The position numbers and the translations under genes are program-made. DNA of 64,000 nucleotides from Erysipelotrichaceae bacterium. GTDB lineage: Bacteria; Bacillota_I; Bacilli_A; Erysipelotrichales; Erysipelotrichaceae. The notes beneath the pieces are model-generated. The model was given only the letters and a program-made list of their open reading frames with translations. It did not search any database and was not told the DNA's origin. The stretch is taken from contig JAFYHT010000018.1 in the NCBI GenBank assembly GCA_017539025.1, forward strand, positions 1-64,000, given 5' to 3'. This document shows positions 1-7,393 of this stretch, piece after piece. The number at the start of each line of letters is the position of its first letter. Within the stretch, counting starts at the first letter, position 1.

Positions 1-2
1 GG

Positions 3-80
3 AATCCGGGAGAATGGCCTGCGCCGGCAGGGGCTAAGGAAGATGTGCGCGATATGTATGAAAAGCTGAAAATGATCTGA
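3..80 (+). CDS. C-terminal tail of an unidentified protein (partial)
   Basis: An open frame enters from the left edge and stops with TGA at 78-80. The 25 visible residues start NPGEWPAP and end RDMYEKLKMI, a charged amphipathic tail with normal codon use for this window. No domain can be named from so little. It is followed by about 160 bases without a convincing gene before the MerR promoter, so it probably ends a separate upstream unit. Confidence 0.5.
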   Translation, partial: NPGEWPAPAGAKEDVRDMYEKLKMI

Positions 81-242
81 TATAACATGAAAAAATAATG
101 GCTCATACGGTCTGCCAATCAGTTTGTGTCTTGGCGTAGTGCTGGATCATAACGGTGAAGAAGATAACGAGGACGACACAGACGATAAGCAGCGGGCATA
201 TAAATCGTTGTTTGTTGAAATCTTTACCTTTTAAAATAACGG

Positions 243-273
243 TTGACTCGTCCCTTAGGGGATAGATTATTTT
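243..273 (+). promoter_or_regulatory. MerR-type promoter with long spacer
   Basis: TTGACT (243-248) and TATTTT (268-273) are separated by 19 bp, longer than the usual 17. MerR-family activators act at exactly such stretched promoters. The spacer holds a rough dyad, TCCCTTAGGGGA (251-262), where a MerR dimer would sit. It lies just upstream of the merR-like gene, so autoregulation is inferred. Confidence 0.5.
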
Positions 274-301
274 AACAGATGTGGAAAGGAGATTTGTGAC
301 A

Positions 302-1096
302 ATGCTAAAAATCAGTGAGTTTTCAAAACTTTCACATCTGACGATCAAGGCTCTGAGGTTTTATGAGAGAGAAGGCCTTCTGAAACCTGCTTCCGTTGAC
401 GAATGGAATCATTACAGGTTTTATGAAACTTCTCAGCTTGAAACCGCTGCTAAGATCAAGTCATACAGACAGCTCGGTCTATCCGTTGAAGATATTAAAG
501 CTGTTTTTGCCGGAGGGGATGCGAAAGAAATCCTGCAGGAGAAAATCACATCACTTGAGAAAGAGAAGCATCTGATCGAATCCCGTCTTTCCATAATCAA
601 ATCAATTATGGAGGATAAAGAAATGAAATATCAGGTAACAGAAAAAGTGATCCCGGAAACCATTGTCTATACTGCGGAAACCGTACTTAAGAGCTATTCG
701 GATATCATGAATTGGATTCCGTCCGTGGGGCAGCAGTGCCTTGAACTGAATCCGGATCTGAAGTGTACAGAACCGGAATATGAGTTTTGCGAATATCTTG
801 ATGGAGAATACAAGGAAACGGATATCAGGATCAGGCATAGCGAAGCAGTAACTTCATTTGGAAAAGAGAATGATCATATCAGGTTCAAAACTCTGCCTGA
901 AACAAAGGTTTTGAGCATTTACCACAAAGGATCATACTCAGATATTGGTGAGGCTTATGCATTTCTTATGAAATATGCAGAACAAAACGGATATGTAACA
1001 TCAGGCTTTGCCAGAGAACGATACATTGACGGTATCTGGAATAAGAAATCGGAAGAAGAGTGGCTGACTGAAATACAGTTACCGATTGAGGAGTAA
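302..1096 (+). CDS. MerR-family regulator with GyrI-like effector domain
   Basis: A 264-residue one-component regulator. Residues 1-70 form a MerR winged helix-turn-helix (LKISEFSKLSHLTIKALRFYE region), followed by a charged coiled coil to about 110 that would dimerise it. From about 115 onward the sequence matches the GyrI-like effector-binding fold (the ETKVLSIYHKGSY segment is typical) used by BltR/BmrR-type multidrug sensors. I chose ATG 302 because AAAGGAG (285-291) is well spaced from it; the GTG at 281 overlaps that ribosome site. It heads a tight operon with a stand-alone GyrI-like protein and a TfoX-domain protein, so it probably controls a response to small hydrophobic compounds. 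The ligand is unknown. Confidence 0.85.
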   Translation: MLKISEFSKLSHLTIKALRFYEREGLLKPASVDEWNHYRFYETSQLETAAKIKSYRQLGLSVEDIKAVFAGGDAKEILQEKITSLEKEKHLIESRLSIIKSIMEDKEMKYQVTEKVIPETIVYTAETVLKSYSDIMNWIPSVGQQCLELNPDLKCTEPEYEFCEYLDGEYKETDIRIRHSEAVTSFGKENDHIRFKTLPETKVLSIYHKGSYSDIGEAYAFLMKYAEQNGYVTSGFARERYIDGIWNKKSEEEWLTEIQLPIEE

Positions 1097-1101
1097 ACTT
1101 A

Positions 1102-1737
1102 ATGGCTTTTGATTTCAAGAAAGAATACAAAGAGTTCTATATGCCGAAGAACAAACCATCAATTGTGACGGTTCCAAGCATGAACTATCTGGCTGTCCGA
1201 GGTAAAGGCGATCCAAACGTTGAAGGTGGTGAGTACAAAGAGTCTATCGGCTTGCTTTATGGGATTGCTTTCACAATCAAGATGAGTAAGAAGACCGATC
1301 ATCGGATCGAGGGATATTTCGACTATGTCGTTCCGCCCCTGGAAGGTTTCTGGTGGCAGGAAGGGATTGAAGGTATCGACTATGGGCACAAGGAAAACTT
1401 CAGATTCATTTCTGTGCTCCGTCTTCCTGATTTTGTTACTAAGGAAGATTTTGACTGGGCAGTAGAAGAAGCGACCAGGAAAAAGAAAACGGATTTCTCA
1501 AAAGTCGAGTTTTTTACCTATGATGAAGGTCTATGTGTACAGTGCATGCATAACGGTCCGTACGACAATGAACCGGCTACCGTAGAGAAAATGCATCAGT
1601 ATATGGAAGATCAGGGGTATGTCCTGGATATCACCAATCGGCGCATGCATCACGAGATCTATCTGTCCGACGCCAGAAAGACCGATCCGCAGAAACTGAA
1701 AACCGTGATCAGACACCCGATTAGGAAGGTAGAATAA
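1102..1737 (+). CDS. GyrI-like small-molecule-binding protein
   Basis: A 211-residue cytoplasmic protein made only of a GyrI-like/SOUL-type ligand-binding fold, with aromatic pocket residues (GFWWQEGIEG near 75) and the conserved end MHHEIYLSDARKTDPQKLKT. Proteins of this type in Bacillota lack a DNA-binding domain and are thought to bind or hydrolyse small planar compounds. It starts 5 bases after the MerR gene and shares the same fold as that regulator's sensor half, so the pair may act on the same ligand. The exact activity cannot be told from sequence. Confidence 0.8.
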   Translation: MAFDFKKEYKEFYMPKNKPSIVTVPSMNYLAVRGKGDPNVEGGEYKESIGLLYGIAFTIKMSKKTDHRIEGYFDYVVPPLEGFWWQEGIEGIDYGHKENFRFISVLRLPDFVTKEDFDWAVEEATRKKKTDFSKVEFFTYDEGLCVQCMHNGPYDNEPATVEKMHQYMEDQGYVLDITNRRMHHEIYLSDARKTDPQKLKTVIRHPIRKVE

Positions 1738-2052
1738 ATGGCATCGAGCAAAGAATACCTGGATTTTATACTGGAACAGCTTTCCGAACTGGATGGCATC
1801 ACCTGGCGTCCGATGATGAGTGAATATATCATCTATTATCAGGGCAAAATCGTCGGGGGCATTTATGATGATCGCTTTCTTGTAAAGCCGACAAATTCAG
1901 CAAAGAATATGATGCCGAATACGGATGTGGAATTGCCATATGAAGGTGCGAAGGAAATGCTTCTAGTGAGCGATGTGGATAACAAAGAGTTTCTCCGTAA
2001 ATTGATAGAATCAATGTATGAAGAGCTTCCCGCTTCGAAGAAAAAGAGGTAA
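1738..2052 (+). CDS. TfoX N-terminal domain protein
   Basis: A 104-residue protein matching the TfoX N-terminal domain (WRPMMSEYIIYYQGKIVGGIYDDRFLVKPT is split across the typical strands; KPT is characteristic). The name comes from competence regulators, but stand-alone copies like this are common beside DNA-binding and GyrI-like genes and have no proven role. ATG 1738 follows the preceding stop TAA directly, so it is probably translationally coupled. The Lys/Arg-rich end (SKKKR) is the last visible feature. Confidence 0.75.
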   Translation: MASSKEYLDFILEQLSELDGITWRPMMSEYIIYYQGKIVGGIYDDRFLVKPTNSAKNMMPNTDVELPYEGAKEMLLVSDVDNKEFLRKLIESMYEELPASKKKR

Positions 2053-2333
2053 ACAAATTCCGGTTTATAGGGATGAATTATTAAAGATATAGATTGGCAA
2101 GCAATATAGGATATAGGTTCGACTATAACCTGTAAGGACCCTTAGAGGGGACTCGAAAAAAGTTCGCAGGGACATTTACGAACGCTTTTAAAGGCATGAA
2201 AAGAGATCTATAGAGATATTGCAAATACAGACATTTATGATAATATGAAGTTGAACAAGCGATTCTTCTTTTTGAGTCGTATAAAACGGGGGAAAAGTTT
2301 GTAGGAATCCCCCATATGGCAGCAGAAAACAAC
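2053..2333. other. Intergenic stretch without a convincing gene
   Basis: About 280 bases between the TfoX gene and a terminator. It holds a GC arm pair GGGGGA/TCCCCC (2289-2313) and a small hairpin around 2117-2133, but no frame with a ribosome site. Because a plus-strand terminator closes it 280 bases after the last stop codon, either the operon has a long 3' tail or a small RNA starts in here; I cannot tell which. Confidence 0.4.
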
Positions 2334-2368
2334 AAGAGCCTGTTTCAAATGGAACAGACTCTTTTTTC
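2334..2368 (+). terminator. Intrinsic terminator
   Basis: AAGAGCCTGTTTC pairs across an AAAT loop with GGAACAGACTCT, followed by TTTTTTCTTT. It ends plus-strand transcription 20 bases before the stop codon of the convergent hxlR-like gene. Confidence 0.75.
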
Positions 2369-2387
2369 TTTATATATCTGTGACCGC

Positions 2388-2795
2388 TTACTGATGAACA
2401 GGGCTTTCGCTCAGTTTTGCAGCATCGATCATCCTTTTGATCTCGTCAAGCGAACAATAATCTTCTTTTCCGTTTTCTCTGAAGATTTCTTCTCCCCATT
2501 GATACATCGCAAAAATGATCGGAACCAGTGACTGGCCTTTCTCGGTCAGGGAGTAATCGGTCCTGGGAGGAACGACAGGATACAGTTTTCTGTTTATGAT
2601 GCCCTGTTCTTCCAGTGCTTTTAATTGTTGTGAAAGCATCTTCGGTGTCGCATCAGGGATCAGCTTCTGAAGCTGAGAATATCTCAAGGTCCTGCCGATC
2701 AGGTAGAAAATGATGTAGATCTTGTATTTGCCTTCCAATACAGAAAGAGTCGCGGATAATGGACATGTCATTTCTTCAATTGGTTTTTGTTTCAT
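2388..2795 (-). CDS. HxlR-family transcriptional regulator
   Basis: A 135-residue winged-helix regulator. The HxlR pattern is clear: LEGKYKIYIIFYLI near the start, then LRYSQLQKLIPDATPKMLSQQLKALEEQGII as recognition helix region and the wing PPRTDYSLTEKG. Cys11 (EMTCPLS) lies where YodB, CatR and HypR carry the redox-sensing cysteine. It is divergent from a LUD protein and a nitroreductase across 110 bases containing a perfect palindrome, the same logic as hypR-hypO in Bacillus. I infer that it senses electrophiles or disulfide stress and represses itself and the neighbours. A GGAGG ribosome site precedes the ATG. Confidence 0.9.
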   Translation of the reverse strand: MKQKPIEEMTCPLSATLSVLEGKYKIYIIFYLIGRTLRYSQLQKLIPDATPKMLSQQLKALEEQGIINRKLYPVVPPRTDYSLTEKGQSLVPIIFAMYQWGEEIFRENGKEDYCSLDEIKRMIDAAKLSESPVHQ

Positions 2796-2804
2796 ATTTC
2801 CTCC

Positions 2805-2826
2805 ATACTATCTAAAAGTATAGTAT
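2805..2826. promoter_or_regulatory. Palindromic operator, probably for the HxlR-type regulator
   Basis: Perfect 7-bp arms ATACTAT (2805-2811) and ATAGTAT (2820-2826) are separated by 8 bp, immediately upstream of the hxlR-like ribosome site. A related AGTATATAT direct repeat follows to about 2848. The AT-rich TACT/AGTA form resembles known HxlR-family operators; assignment is by position. Confidence 0.6.
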
Positions 2827-2845
2827 ATATAAATAAAGTATATAT

Positions 2846-2873
2846 TTAACTAATTTATATTTTACAATATAAT
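2846..2873 (+). promoter_or_regulatory. Promoter for LUD-nitroreductase unit
   Basis: TATAAT at 2868-2873 with TTAACT at 2846-2851 (spacer 16), 32 bases before the start codon. It overlaps the AT repeats next to the HxlR operator, so repression by steric block is plausible. Confidence 0.55.
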
Positions 2874-2905
2874 ATCATATATCAAGTCATAAAGGTGAGG
2901 ACAGA

Positions 2906-3505
2906 ATGAATATTGAAAAGACAATTGATTCATTGAAAAGAAACGGTTACACAGTATCCATTTTTGAAACAGGTAAGGAAGTCGTTGACTACCTCAAGGA
3001 TATCAAAGGGAAGACGATCGGTTTCGGTGGTTCTCAGACTCTTACGGACCTTCATCTGAAAGATATCCTGAGTGAAAACAATACTGTCTATGTTCCGGAT
3101 TTTCCTGAAACAGGAGAAGACTTTGTCTCGACTGCAAATAAAGCGATGAACACTCAGTTGTATTTCCTCTCGGCTAATGCCTTGAGTGAAAACGGTGAGA
3201 TCGTTAATATCGATGCCGGAGGCAACAGGCTGGCAGGTTCCATGTGGGGACATGAAAAGGTCTATTTCATCATCGGCACAAACAAGATCGAGGAAAACCT
3301 TGACAAGGCGATATGGCGGGCAAGGAACATTGCAGCACCGTTAAACAGCAGAAGATTCCACCTGAAAAATCCTTGTGCTTTGGGCGAGATGAAGTGCTAT
3401 GATTGCAAATCTCCTTCCAGATTATGCAAGGGGATGCTGGTAATGCTGCAGAATATGGAAAATGATACAGAAGTCATTCTGGTAAATGAAGAACTGGGTT
3501 TCTAG
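2906..3505 (+). CDS. LUD-domain (LutC/YkgG-like) protein
   Basis: A 199-residue protein of the LUD/DUF162 family (KTIGFGGSQTL near 36, IVNIDAGGNRLAGS near 97, and FIIGTNKI near 124 are the family blocks). In LutC-type systems such proteins partner iron-sulfur subunits LutA and LutB in lactate oxidation, but neither is nearby. The C-terminal region has a cysteine cluster (CALGEMKCYDCKSPSRLC) that could hold a metal or be redox active. It is first in a two-gene unit with a nitroreductase, 15 bases apart, and divergent from the HxlR regulator, which points to redox or electrophile stress rather than lactate growth. Confidence 0.85.
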   Translation: MNIEKTIDSLKRNGYTVSIFETGKEVVDYLKDIKGKTIGFGGSQTLTDLHLKDILSENNTVYVPDFPETGEDFVSTANKAMNTQLYFLSANALSENGEIVNIDAGGNRLAGSMWGHEKVYFIIGTNKIEENLDKAIWRARNIAAPLNSRRFHLKNPCALGEMKCYDCKSPSRLCKGMLVMLQNMENDTEVILVNEELGF

Positions 3506-3520
3506 AAAGAAAGGATATTT

Positions 3521-4045
3521 ATGAAAGAATTCTTACAATTGGCACATGATCGTTATTCCGTCAGAAAATTTTCTGACAGGCCGGTAGAAAAAGAAAAACT
3601 TGAAAAGATCATCGAGGCAGGCAAGGCAGCTCCGACTGCCGTCAATTTCCAGCCGTTCAAGCTTTTCGTATTCGAAAACAAGGAATCGATCGAAAAGCTT
3701 TCGCAGGCCCATCACTTCGCTTTTGCGAAAAACATCCCGGCAGTGATCATTGTTGGGTCTGATAGCACAAAATCCTGGAAAAGACAATTCGATGGTCTGG
3801 ACTACGCAAATATCGATGCGGCAATTGTTGCGACACACATCATGCTGGAGATCCACGATCTGGGTCTTGGTTCAACATGGTGTGGTCACTTTGATCAGGC
3901 AAAGGTCAAGGAACTCTTCCCGGAAACAGAAGGATATAATCTCATTGCAATGTTCCCGATCGGATATATTGCTGATGACGCAGAACCTTCAAAGATGCAT
4001 TTTGTCTGCAAAGCAGAGGAAGACATCATCAAGAGATTTGCTTGA
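3521..4045 (+). CDS. Nitroreductase-family flavoprotein
   Basis: A 174-residue NAD(P)H-dependent FMN enzyme. RYSVRKFSDRPV at 11-22 is the FMN-phosphate-binding start, and APTAVNFQPFKLFVF follows as the standard block; GLGSTWCGH near 115 is the second FMN contact. These enzymes reduce quinones, nitro compounds or other electrophiles in the cytosol. It is co-transcribed with the LUD gene and probably controlled by the divergent HxlR regulator, as for B. subtilis HypO and YodC. Substrate is not predictable. AAAGGATATTT ATG gives a clear start. Confidence 0.9.
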   Translation: MKEFLQLAHDRYSVRKFSDRPVEKEKLEKIIEAGKAAPTAVNFQPFKLFVFENKESIEKLSQAHHFAFAKNIPAVIIVGSDSTKSWKRQFDGLDYANIDAAIVATHIMLEIHDLGLGSTWCGHFDQAKVKELFPETEGYNLIAMFPIGYIADDAEPSKMHFVCKAEEDIIKRFA

Positions 4046-4105
4046 GCAGGGAGTATTCAAAAGAGTTCATAAGGACTTTTCCTCTATGACACCAGAGACA
4101 GACAG

Positions 4106-4135
4106 CAGGGCAAAAGAGCCCTGTTTTTGTATAAT
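4106..4135 (+). terminator. Terminator merged with the next promoter's -10 box
   Basis: CAGGGC (4106-4111) pairs with GCCCTG (4118-4123), followed by TTTTTG and then TATAAT at 4130-4135. The U-tract of one unit thus runs straight into the -10 box of the HD-domain gene at 4175. Confidence 0.75.
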
Positions 4136-4174
4136 GAAAAGAGAAAGACGAAATGAGTCTGTGGAGGAAATGTA

Positions 4175-4837
4175 ATGCTGAATCACGAATTAATAAAGAA
4201 AACAGAAGAGTTTCTGAAACAGAAATTCGATCATGCTACGGAATTTGAACAGGAAGACATTGCCTATCGTCTGGAACACACATACCGTGTTGCAAACATC
4301 GGAAGGCAGATCGCTTTAAAAGAAGGCTTTGATGAAACCGAGATGGTGATCGCGTGTCTTTTACATGATATCTCTTATTGTGAAGCTGAAGGAGAAAACC
4401 GTTTCTGGCCAAAGTGGAAGGATCACGGAAGACGTTCCGCTTCGATATCACGTCCTTTTCTGGAAGAACTGGGCATGGAAAAAGATCGTATCGAAGACAT
4501 CTGTTATGGCATTGCCATACATGTTGATGAAAAGGCTGACTTTCCCGGTGAAAACACGCCATTCGCTCTTTCCATCGGCGATGCCGACAATATAGACCGC
4601 TTTGATGTATACCGCATTCATGAGAAGCTGAAGAACGATGCCTTTCTGGATATGAGCTATGAAGAAAAAGCAGAGTATCTTGAAAAAAGGATCATCAGGT
4701 TGCGTGAACTGAAAGGCTTCCCTACAGCAACAAAAACCGCAGAAGAGATATGGCGGGCAAGACTTGATTTCTATATCTTATTTCTTGAGAAAATGGCGGA
4801 TCAGCTGAAGTGCAGCAAGAATATCATCGATGAGTGA
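4175..4837 (+). CDS. HD-domain phosphohydrolase
   Basis: A 220-residue metal-dependent HD hydrolase. The ligands are visible: His in RLEHTYRVANIG (about 34), the HD pair in ACLLHDIS (about 63-64), a further His in AIHVDE, and Asp in GDADNIDRFD. The family includes nucleotide and cyclic-nucleotide phosphohydrolases; this short stand-alone form, often annotated as a predicted metabolite phosphohydrolase, has no fixed substrate. GGAGG precedes the start. It forms its own unit between two terminators. Confidence 0.85.
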   Translation: MLNHELIKKTEEFLKQKFDHATEFEQEDIAYRLEHTYRVANIGRQIALKEGFDETEMVIACLLHDISYCEAEGENRFWPKWKDHGRRSASISRPFLEELGMEKDRIEDICYGIAIHVDEKADFPGENTPFALSIGDADNIDRFDVYRIHEKLKNDAFLDMSYEEKAEYLEKRIIRLRELKGFPTATKTAEEIWRARLDFYILFLEKMADQLKCSKNIIDE

Positions 4838-4854
4838 ACGTCACAGAGAAAAAC

Positions 4855-4890
4855 AAGGACTTATTTCAAGGAAATAGGTCCTTTTATTTC
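4855..4890 (+). terminator. Intrinsic terminator
   Basis: AAGGACTTATTTC pairs with GAAATAGGTCCTT over an AAG loop, followed by TTATTTC. It closes the HD-hydrolase unit. Confidence 0.8.
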
Positions 4891-5016
4891 AGGTCTCATA
4901 CGGAATGTTTGGTTATTTTTGTTTTGGTGATAATTTGCCGATTCATTATTCTTGAATTCGTGATCAAATCTGAAGGATCTCTGTCATGATCGTATTGTGT
5001 TTAATGTAATAATCTG

Positions 5017-5067
5017 TTGAAAGATATTCCCTGAATGATATATCATAGTAGTTAGTTAATGCTAACT
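5017..5067 (+). promoter_or_regulatory. feo promoter with first DtxR-like operator
   Basis: TTGAAA (5017-5022) and TATCAT (5041-5046), spacer 18, are followed four bases later by GTTAGT-TAAT-GCTAAC (5051-5066). The palindrome covers the expected transcription start and closely matches DtxR/IdeR-type metal-responsive operators (TTAG...CTAA core). Repression of iron uptake under iron sufficiency is inferred. Confidence 0.7.
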
Positions 5068-5082
5068 GAATGATATGTTATG

Positions 5083-5104
5083 ACCTCACGGTTGTCGTGA
5101 GGTT
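5083..5104 (+). other. Hairpin in the feo leader
   Basis: ACCTCACG (5083-5090) pairs with CGTGAGGT (5096-5103) between the two metal boxes. There is no U-tract, only TTAATAAAA, so it is either an RNA-stabilising stem or a weak attenuator. Confidence 0.4.
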
Positions 5105-5120
5105 AATAAAACAGTTTATG

Positions 5121-5136
5121 GTTAGCAAATGCTAAC
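5121..5136 (+). promoter_or_regulatory. Second DtxR-like operator in the feo leader
   Basis: A perfect palindrome, GTTAGC-AAAT-GCTAAC, sits 17 bases before the first start codon and directly before the GGAGGAG ribosome site. Its centre is 70 bp from the first box. Two boxes suggest strong, possibly cooperative, metal repression. Confidence 0.7.
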
Positions 5137-5153
5137 TGAATTGGAGGAGAAAC

Positions 5154-5324
5154 ATGAATCTTGCATCATTGATCTTAGCAGCGATCGTTATGCTTATTTT
5201 CTGGCTGGCTGTGAAAAGTATGATCACAGGAAGAAAGTCAGGGTGTGGCTGCGGCTGTTCATCCTGCAGCCAGACATCTATGCATCGTGTAAAGAAAGAA
5301 GGGGATATCGATGAAATTAAGTGA
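5154..5324 (+). CDS. FeoB-associated Cys-rich membrane peptide
   Basis: A 56-residue protein. Residues 3-20 form one hydrophobic helix (LASLILAAIVMLIFWLAV), followed by KSMITGRKSG and a cysteine cluster GCGCGCSSCS at 30-39. This is the layout of the FeoB-associated Cys-rich family, placed at the head of feo operons in many Bacillota. The role is not proven; the cytoplasmic cysteines may receive or hold ferrous iron at the FeoB channel. TTGGAGGAGAAAC ATG is an excellent start. Its end overlaps feoA by 14 bases, so translation is coupled. Confidence 0.9.
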   Translation: MNLASLILAAIVMLIFWLAVKSMITGRKSGCGCGCSSCSQTSMHRVKKEGDIDEIK

Positions 5325-5535
5325 AATGAAGACTGATACATCTGCCAGGATCGTATCATTGGGAAATGATCGCCGTTTTATAAGGAGGATCACATCCATC
5401 GGTATGAGTGAAGGAGTGGATTTTGAAGTGATCAGAAACGACAGGAAGATGCCGGTACTGATCTATGTCAGAGAAACACTTCTGGCTTTGAACAGGAGTG
5501 ATTGCGAAAAGATCGAAGCGGAGGTGAGGGCATGA
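5311..5535 (+). CDS. feoA: Ferrous iron transport protein A
   Basis: A 74-residue SH3-like FeoA domain: glycine-rich IVSLGNDRRFIRRITSIGM, then the strand pair GVDFEVIRN and a closing DCEKIEAEV. FeoA is a cytosolic partner of FeoB needed for ferrous iron uptake. It overlaps the Cys-rich peptide upstream and feoB downstream (ATGA, 5532-5535), confirming operon structure. The whole unit lies behind the two metal-responsive palindromes. Confidence 0.93.
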   Translation: MKLSEMKTDTSARIVSLGNDRRFIRRITSIGMSEGVDFEVIRNDRKMPVLIYVRETLLALNRSDCEKIEAEVRA

Positions 5536-7373
5536 ACAGGATCGCTTTACTTGGACAGCCAAATTCGGGAAAATCAACCGTATTCAATGCTCTGACGGGT
5601 TCCAGACAACATGTGGGAAACTGGCCGGGTAAGACAGTTGAGAAGAAAGACGGATACTACACATATGATGGCGTAAGATATGAGATCACAGACCTTCCGG
5701 GTTCATATTCTTTATCCGGTAATTCGGATGAAGAGATCATTACGGAAAACTGTATCCGAAACAAAGAAGCAGATCTCATCTGTGTGCTTGTCGATGCATC
5801 ACAGCTTGAAAGAAGCATGTATATGCTGGCGGAATTCGCTTCAATGGATGCGCCTGCTGTTCTTCTTCTGAATATGATGGATGTCGCAAGATCGCAAGGC
5901 AAAGTGATCGATGCCGATCTGTTAAGTGAACATCTGGGCATTCCGGTGCTTCCTTTTACGGCAGCGGAAGATAAGGATTATGATCAGCTGAAAGAGCTTT
6001 TCAGAAAAGAACTGGCTGCCTCACATAAACTGAAAACCGTTCCGATGATCAGTGAAGATCAGGATGAAAAAAAGACAGCTGATGCAAAATATGCCTGGAT
6101 TGCTTCTGTGCTTCAGGGCATCAGCGAAAACAAGAAAACTCATTTTACCTTGGATAAATGGGACAGGATCCTCTTGTCTCCTGTCAAGGGAAAGATCGTA
6201 TGTATCGCTGTCGTCTTCCTGGGCTTTTTGGCTGCCATGCTGATATGCATCCCGTTCATGAGTGTCGGATCGATGTTGCCGGGTATTCTGAATAAACCGA
6301 TCGCAGATTTTCTGAATGGATTGAATGTTCATCCGTGGCTTGTTTCGATCTTTTCGTTATTGATCCCGAATACGATCTATTTTGCGATGTCGATGGCAGC
6401 TTTTGTCTTTGGTGTCAATATCGTTTTCGGTTTCCTGGAGGAGATCGGTTTCCTGGCGAGGACTGCTTATCAGTTTGACAATGTCTTGTCGAAACTCGGT
6501 TTACAAGGCAAGGCTGTTGCACCGATGCTGATGGGGTTGGGCTGCACGATCGGTGGTGCAAGCGGTACGAGAGTCATGGATAACTGGGGACAGAGGATGC
6601 TGGCAATGGCGATCGTCTGGGCAGTTCCGTGCGGTTCCATCTGGTCGGTAGCTCCTGTTGTTTCTTCAATGTTTTTTCCTGCCTGGGCTACGATGCTGGT
6701 ATGTATCGGCATCCTTGTCTATGTCGTATTCATGATGTGGATGGTTTCTAAGATCTTCGGCAATACGCTGGCTCCGAAGGATCAGCGCAGCGGCATGATC
6801 ATGGAACTGCCGCCTTATCACAAGGCACATTGGAAACATATCATCAAGGAAGCTTTCTTAAAGGCATTTGATATCTTCAGGAGGGCCTTGAGAACGGTAC
6901 TGCTGATCTCGCTGATATTCTGGATCTTCTCATATACTTCAACAGTAAATGTCGAGGATTCTCTTTTATACAAGGTCGGTACTGTGATCGAACCTGTGAC
7001 CAGGATCTTCGGTATGGGCTGGAGGACTTTCGTTGCTTTCTTAAGTTCTGCTTTCGCAAAGGAAGCAGTGCTTGGTGTTCTCAATGCATTATTTGTCTCT
7101 CAGGGCAGTGTTGCAGATATCACATTCAACGCAAACAAGGCAGCTGTTGATACGTCTCTGCTGGCAGCTTCCATGAATCTGACGGTTTCTAAAGCGGAAG
7201 CACTGGCTTTCATCTTTGCCTGCACGTTTAATATCCCTTGTGTCATGGCACTGTTTACGACTTATAGAGAATCGCATTCGTTCAAGTGGACAGCAAGAGT
7301 TGCCTTGTTCTATATCGGAAGCGCCTTGCTATTGTCTTGTGTCGTATATCATGTTGCTGATCTGTTTATCTGA
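5532..7373 (+). CDS. feoB: Ferrous iron transporter FeoB
   Basis: A 613-residue GTP-gated ferrous iron permease. The N-terminal G domain shows GQPNSGKST (8-16, P-loop), DLPG (G3) and NMMD (G4). From about residue 225 the membrane part follows with the two Gate repeats; GLGCTIGGASGTR contains the conserved cysteine of the first gate. It is shorter than E. coli FeoB but normal for Bacillota. ATG 5532 is right because AGGTGAGG precedes it and it overlaps the feoA stop by the ATGA arrangement; the upstream TTG at 5502 would lie inside feoA. A methyltransferase gene follows after 20 bases. Confidence 0.95.
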   Translation: MNRIALLGQPNSGKSTVFNALTGSRQHVGNWPGKTVEKKDGYYTYDGVRYEITDLPGSYSLSGNSDEEIITENCIRNKEADLICVLVDASQLERSMYMLAEFASMDAPAVLLLNMMDVARSQGKVIDADLLSEHLGIPVLPFTAAEDKDYDQLKELFRKELAASHKLKTVPMISEDQDEKKTADAKYAWIASVLQGISENKKTHFTLDKWDRILLSPVKGKIVCIAVVFLGFLAAMLICIPFMSVGSMLPGILNKPIADFLNGLNVHPWLVSIFSLLIPNTIYFAMSMAAFVFGVNIVFGFLEEIGFLARTAYQFDNVLSKLGLQGKAVAPMLMGLGCTIGGASGTRVMDNWGQRMLAMAIVWAVPCGSIWSVAPVVSSMFFPAWATMLVCIGILVYVVFMMWMVSKIFGNTLAPKDQRSGMIMELPPYHKAHWKHIIKEAFLKAFDIFRRALRTVLLISLIFWIFSYTSTVNVEDSLLYKVGTVIEPVTRIFGMGWRTFVAFLSSAFAKEAVLGVLNALFVSQGSVADITFNANKAAVDTSLLAASMNLTVSKAEALAFIFACTFNIPCVMALFTTYRESHSFKWTARVALFYIGSALLLSCVVYHVADLFI

Positions 7374-7393
7374 TCGTTCATATCATATTAAAG

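Noticed and set aside
103..348. Minus-strand frame of 81 codons with a hydrophobic segment and end KTQTDWQTV
   Set aside because: The membrane-like part is attractive, but the frame overlaps the merR start and promoter, has no ribosome site and no start codon close to the hydrophobic part. It may be a decayed gene end.
2123..2335. Minus-strand 70-codon frame
   Set aside because: No ribosome site and no hydrophobic or charged pattern; overlaps a terminator.
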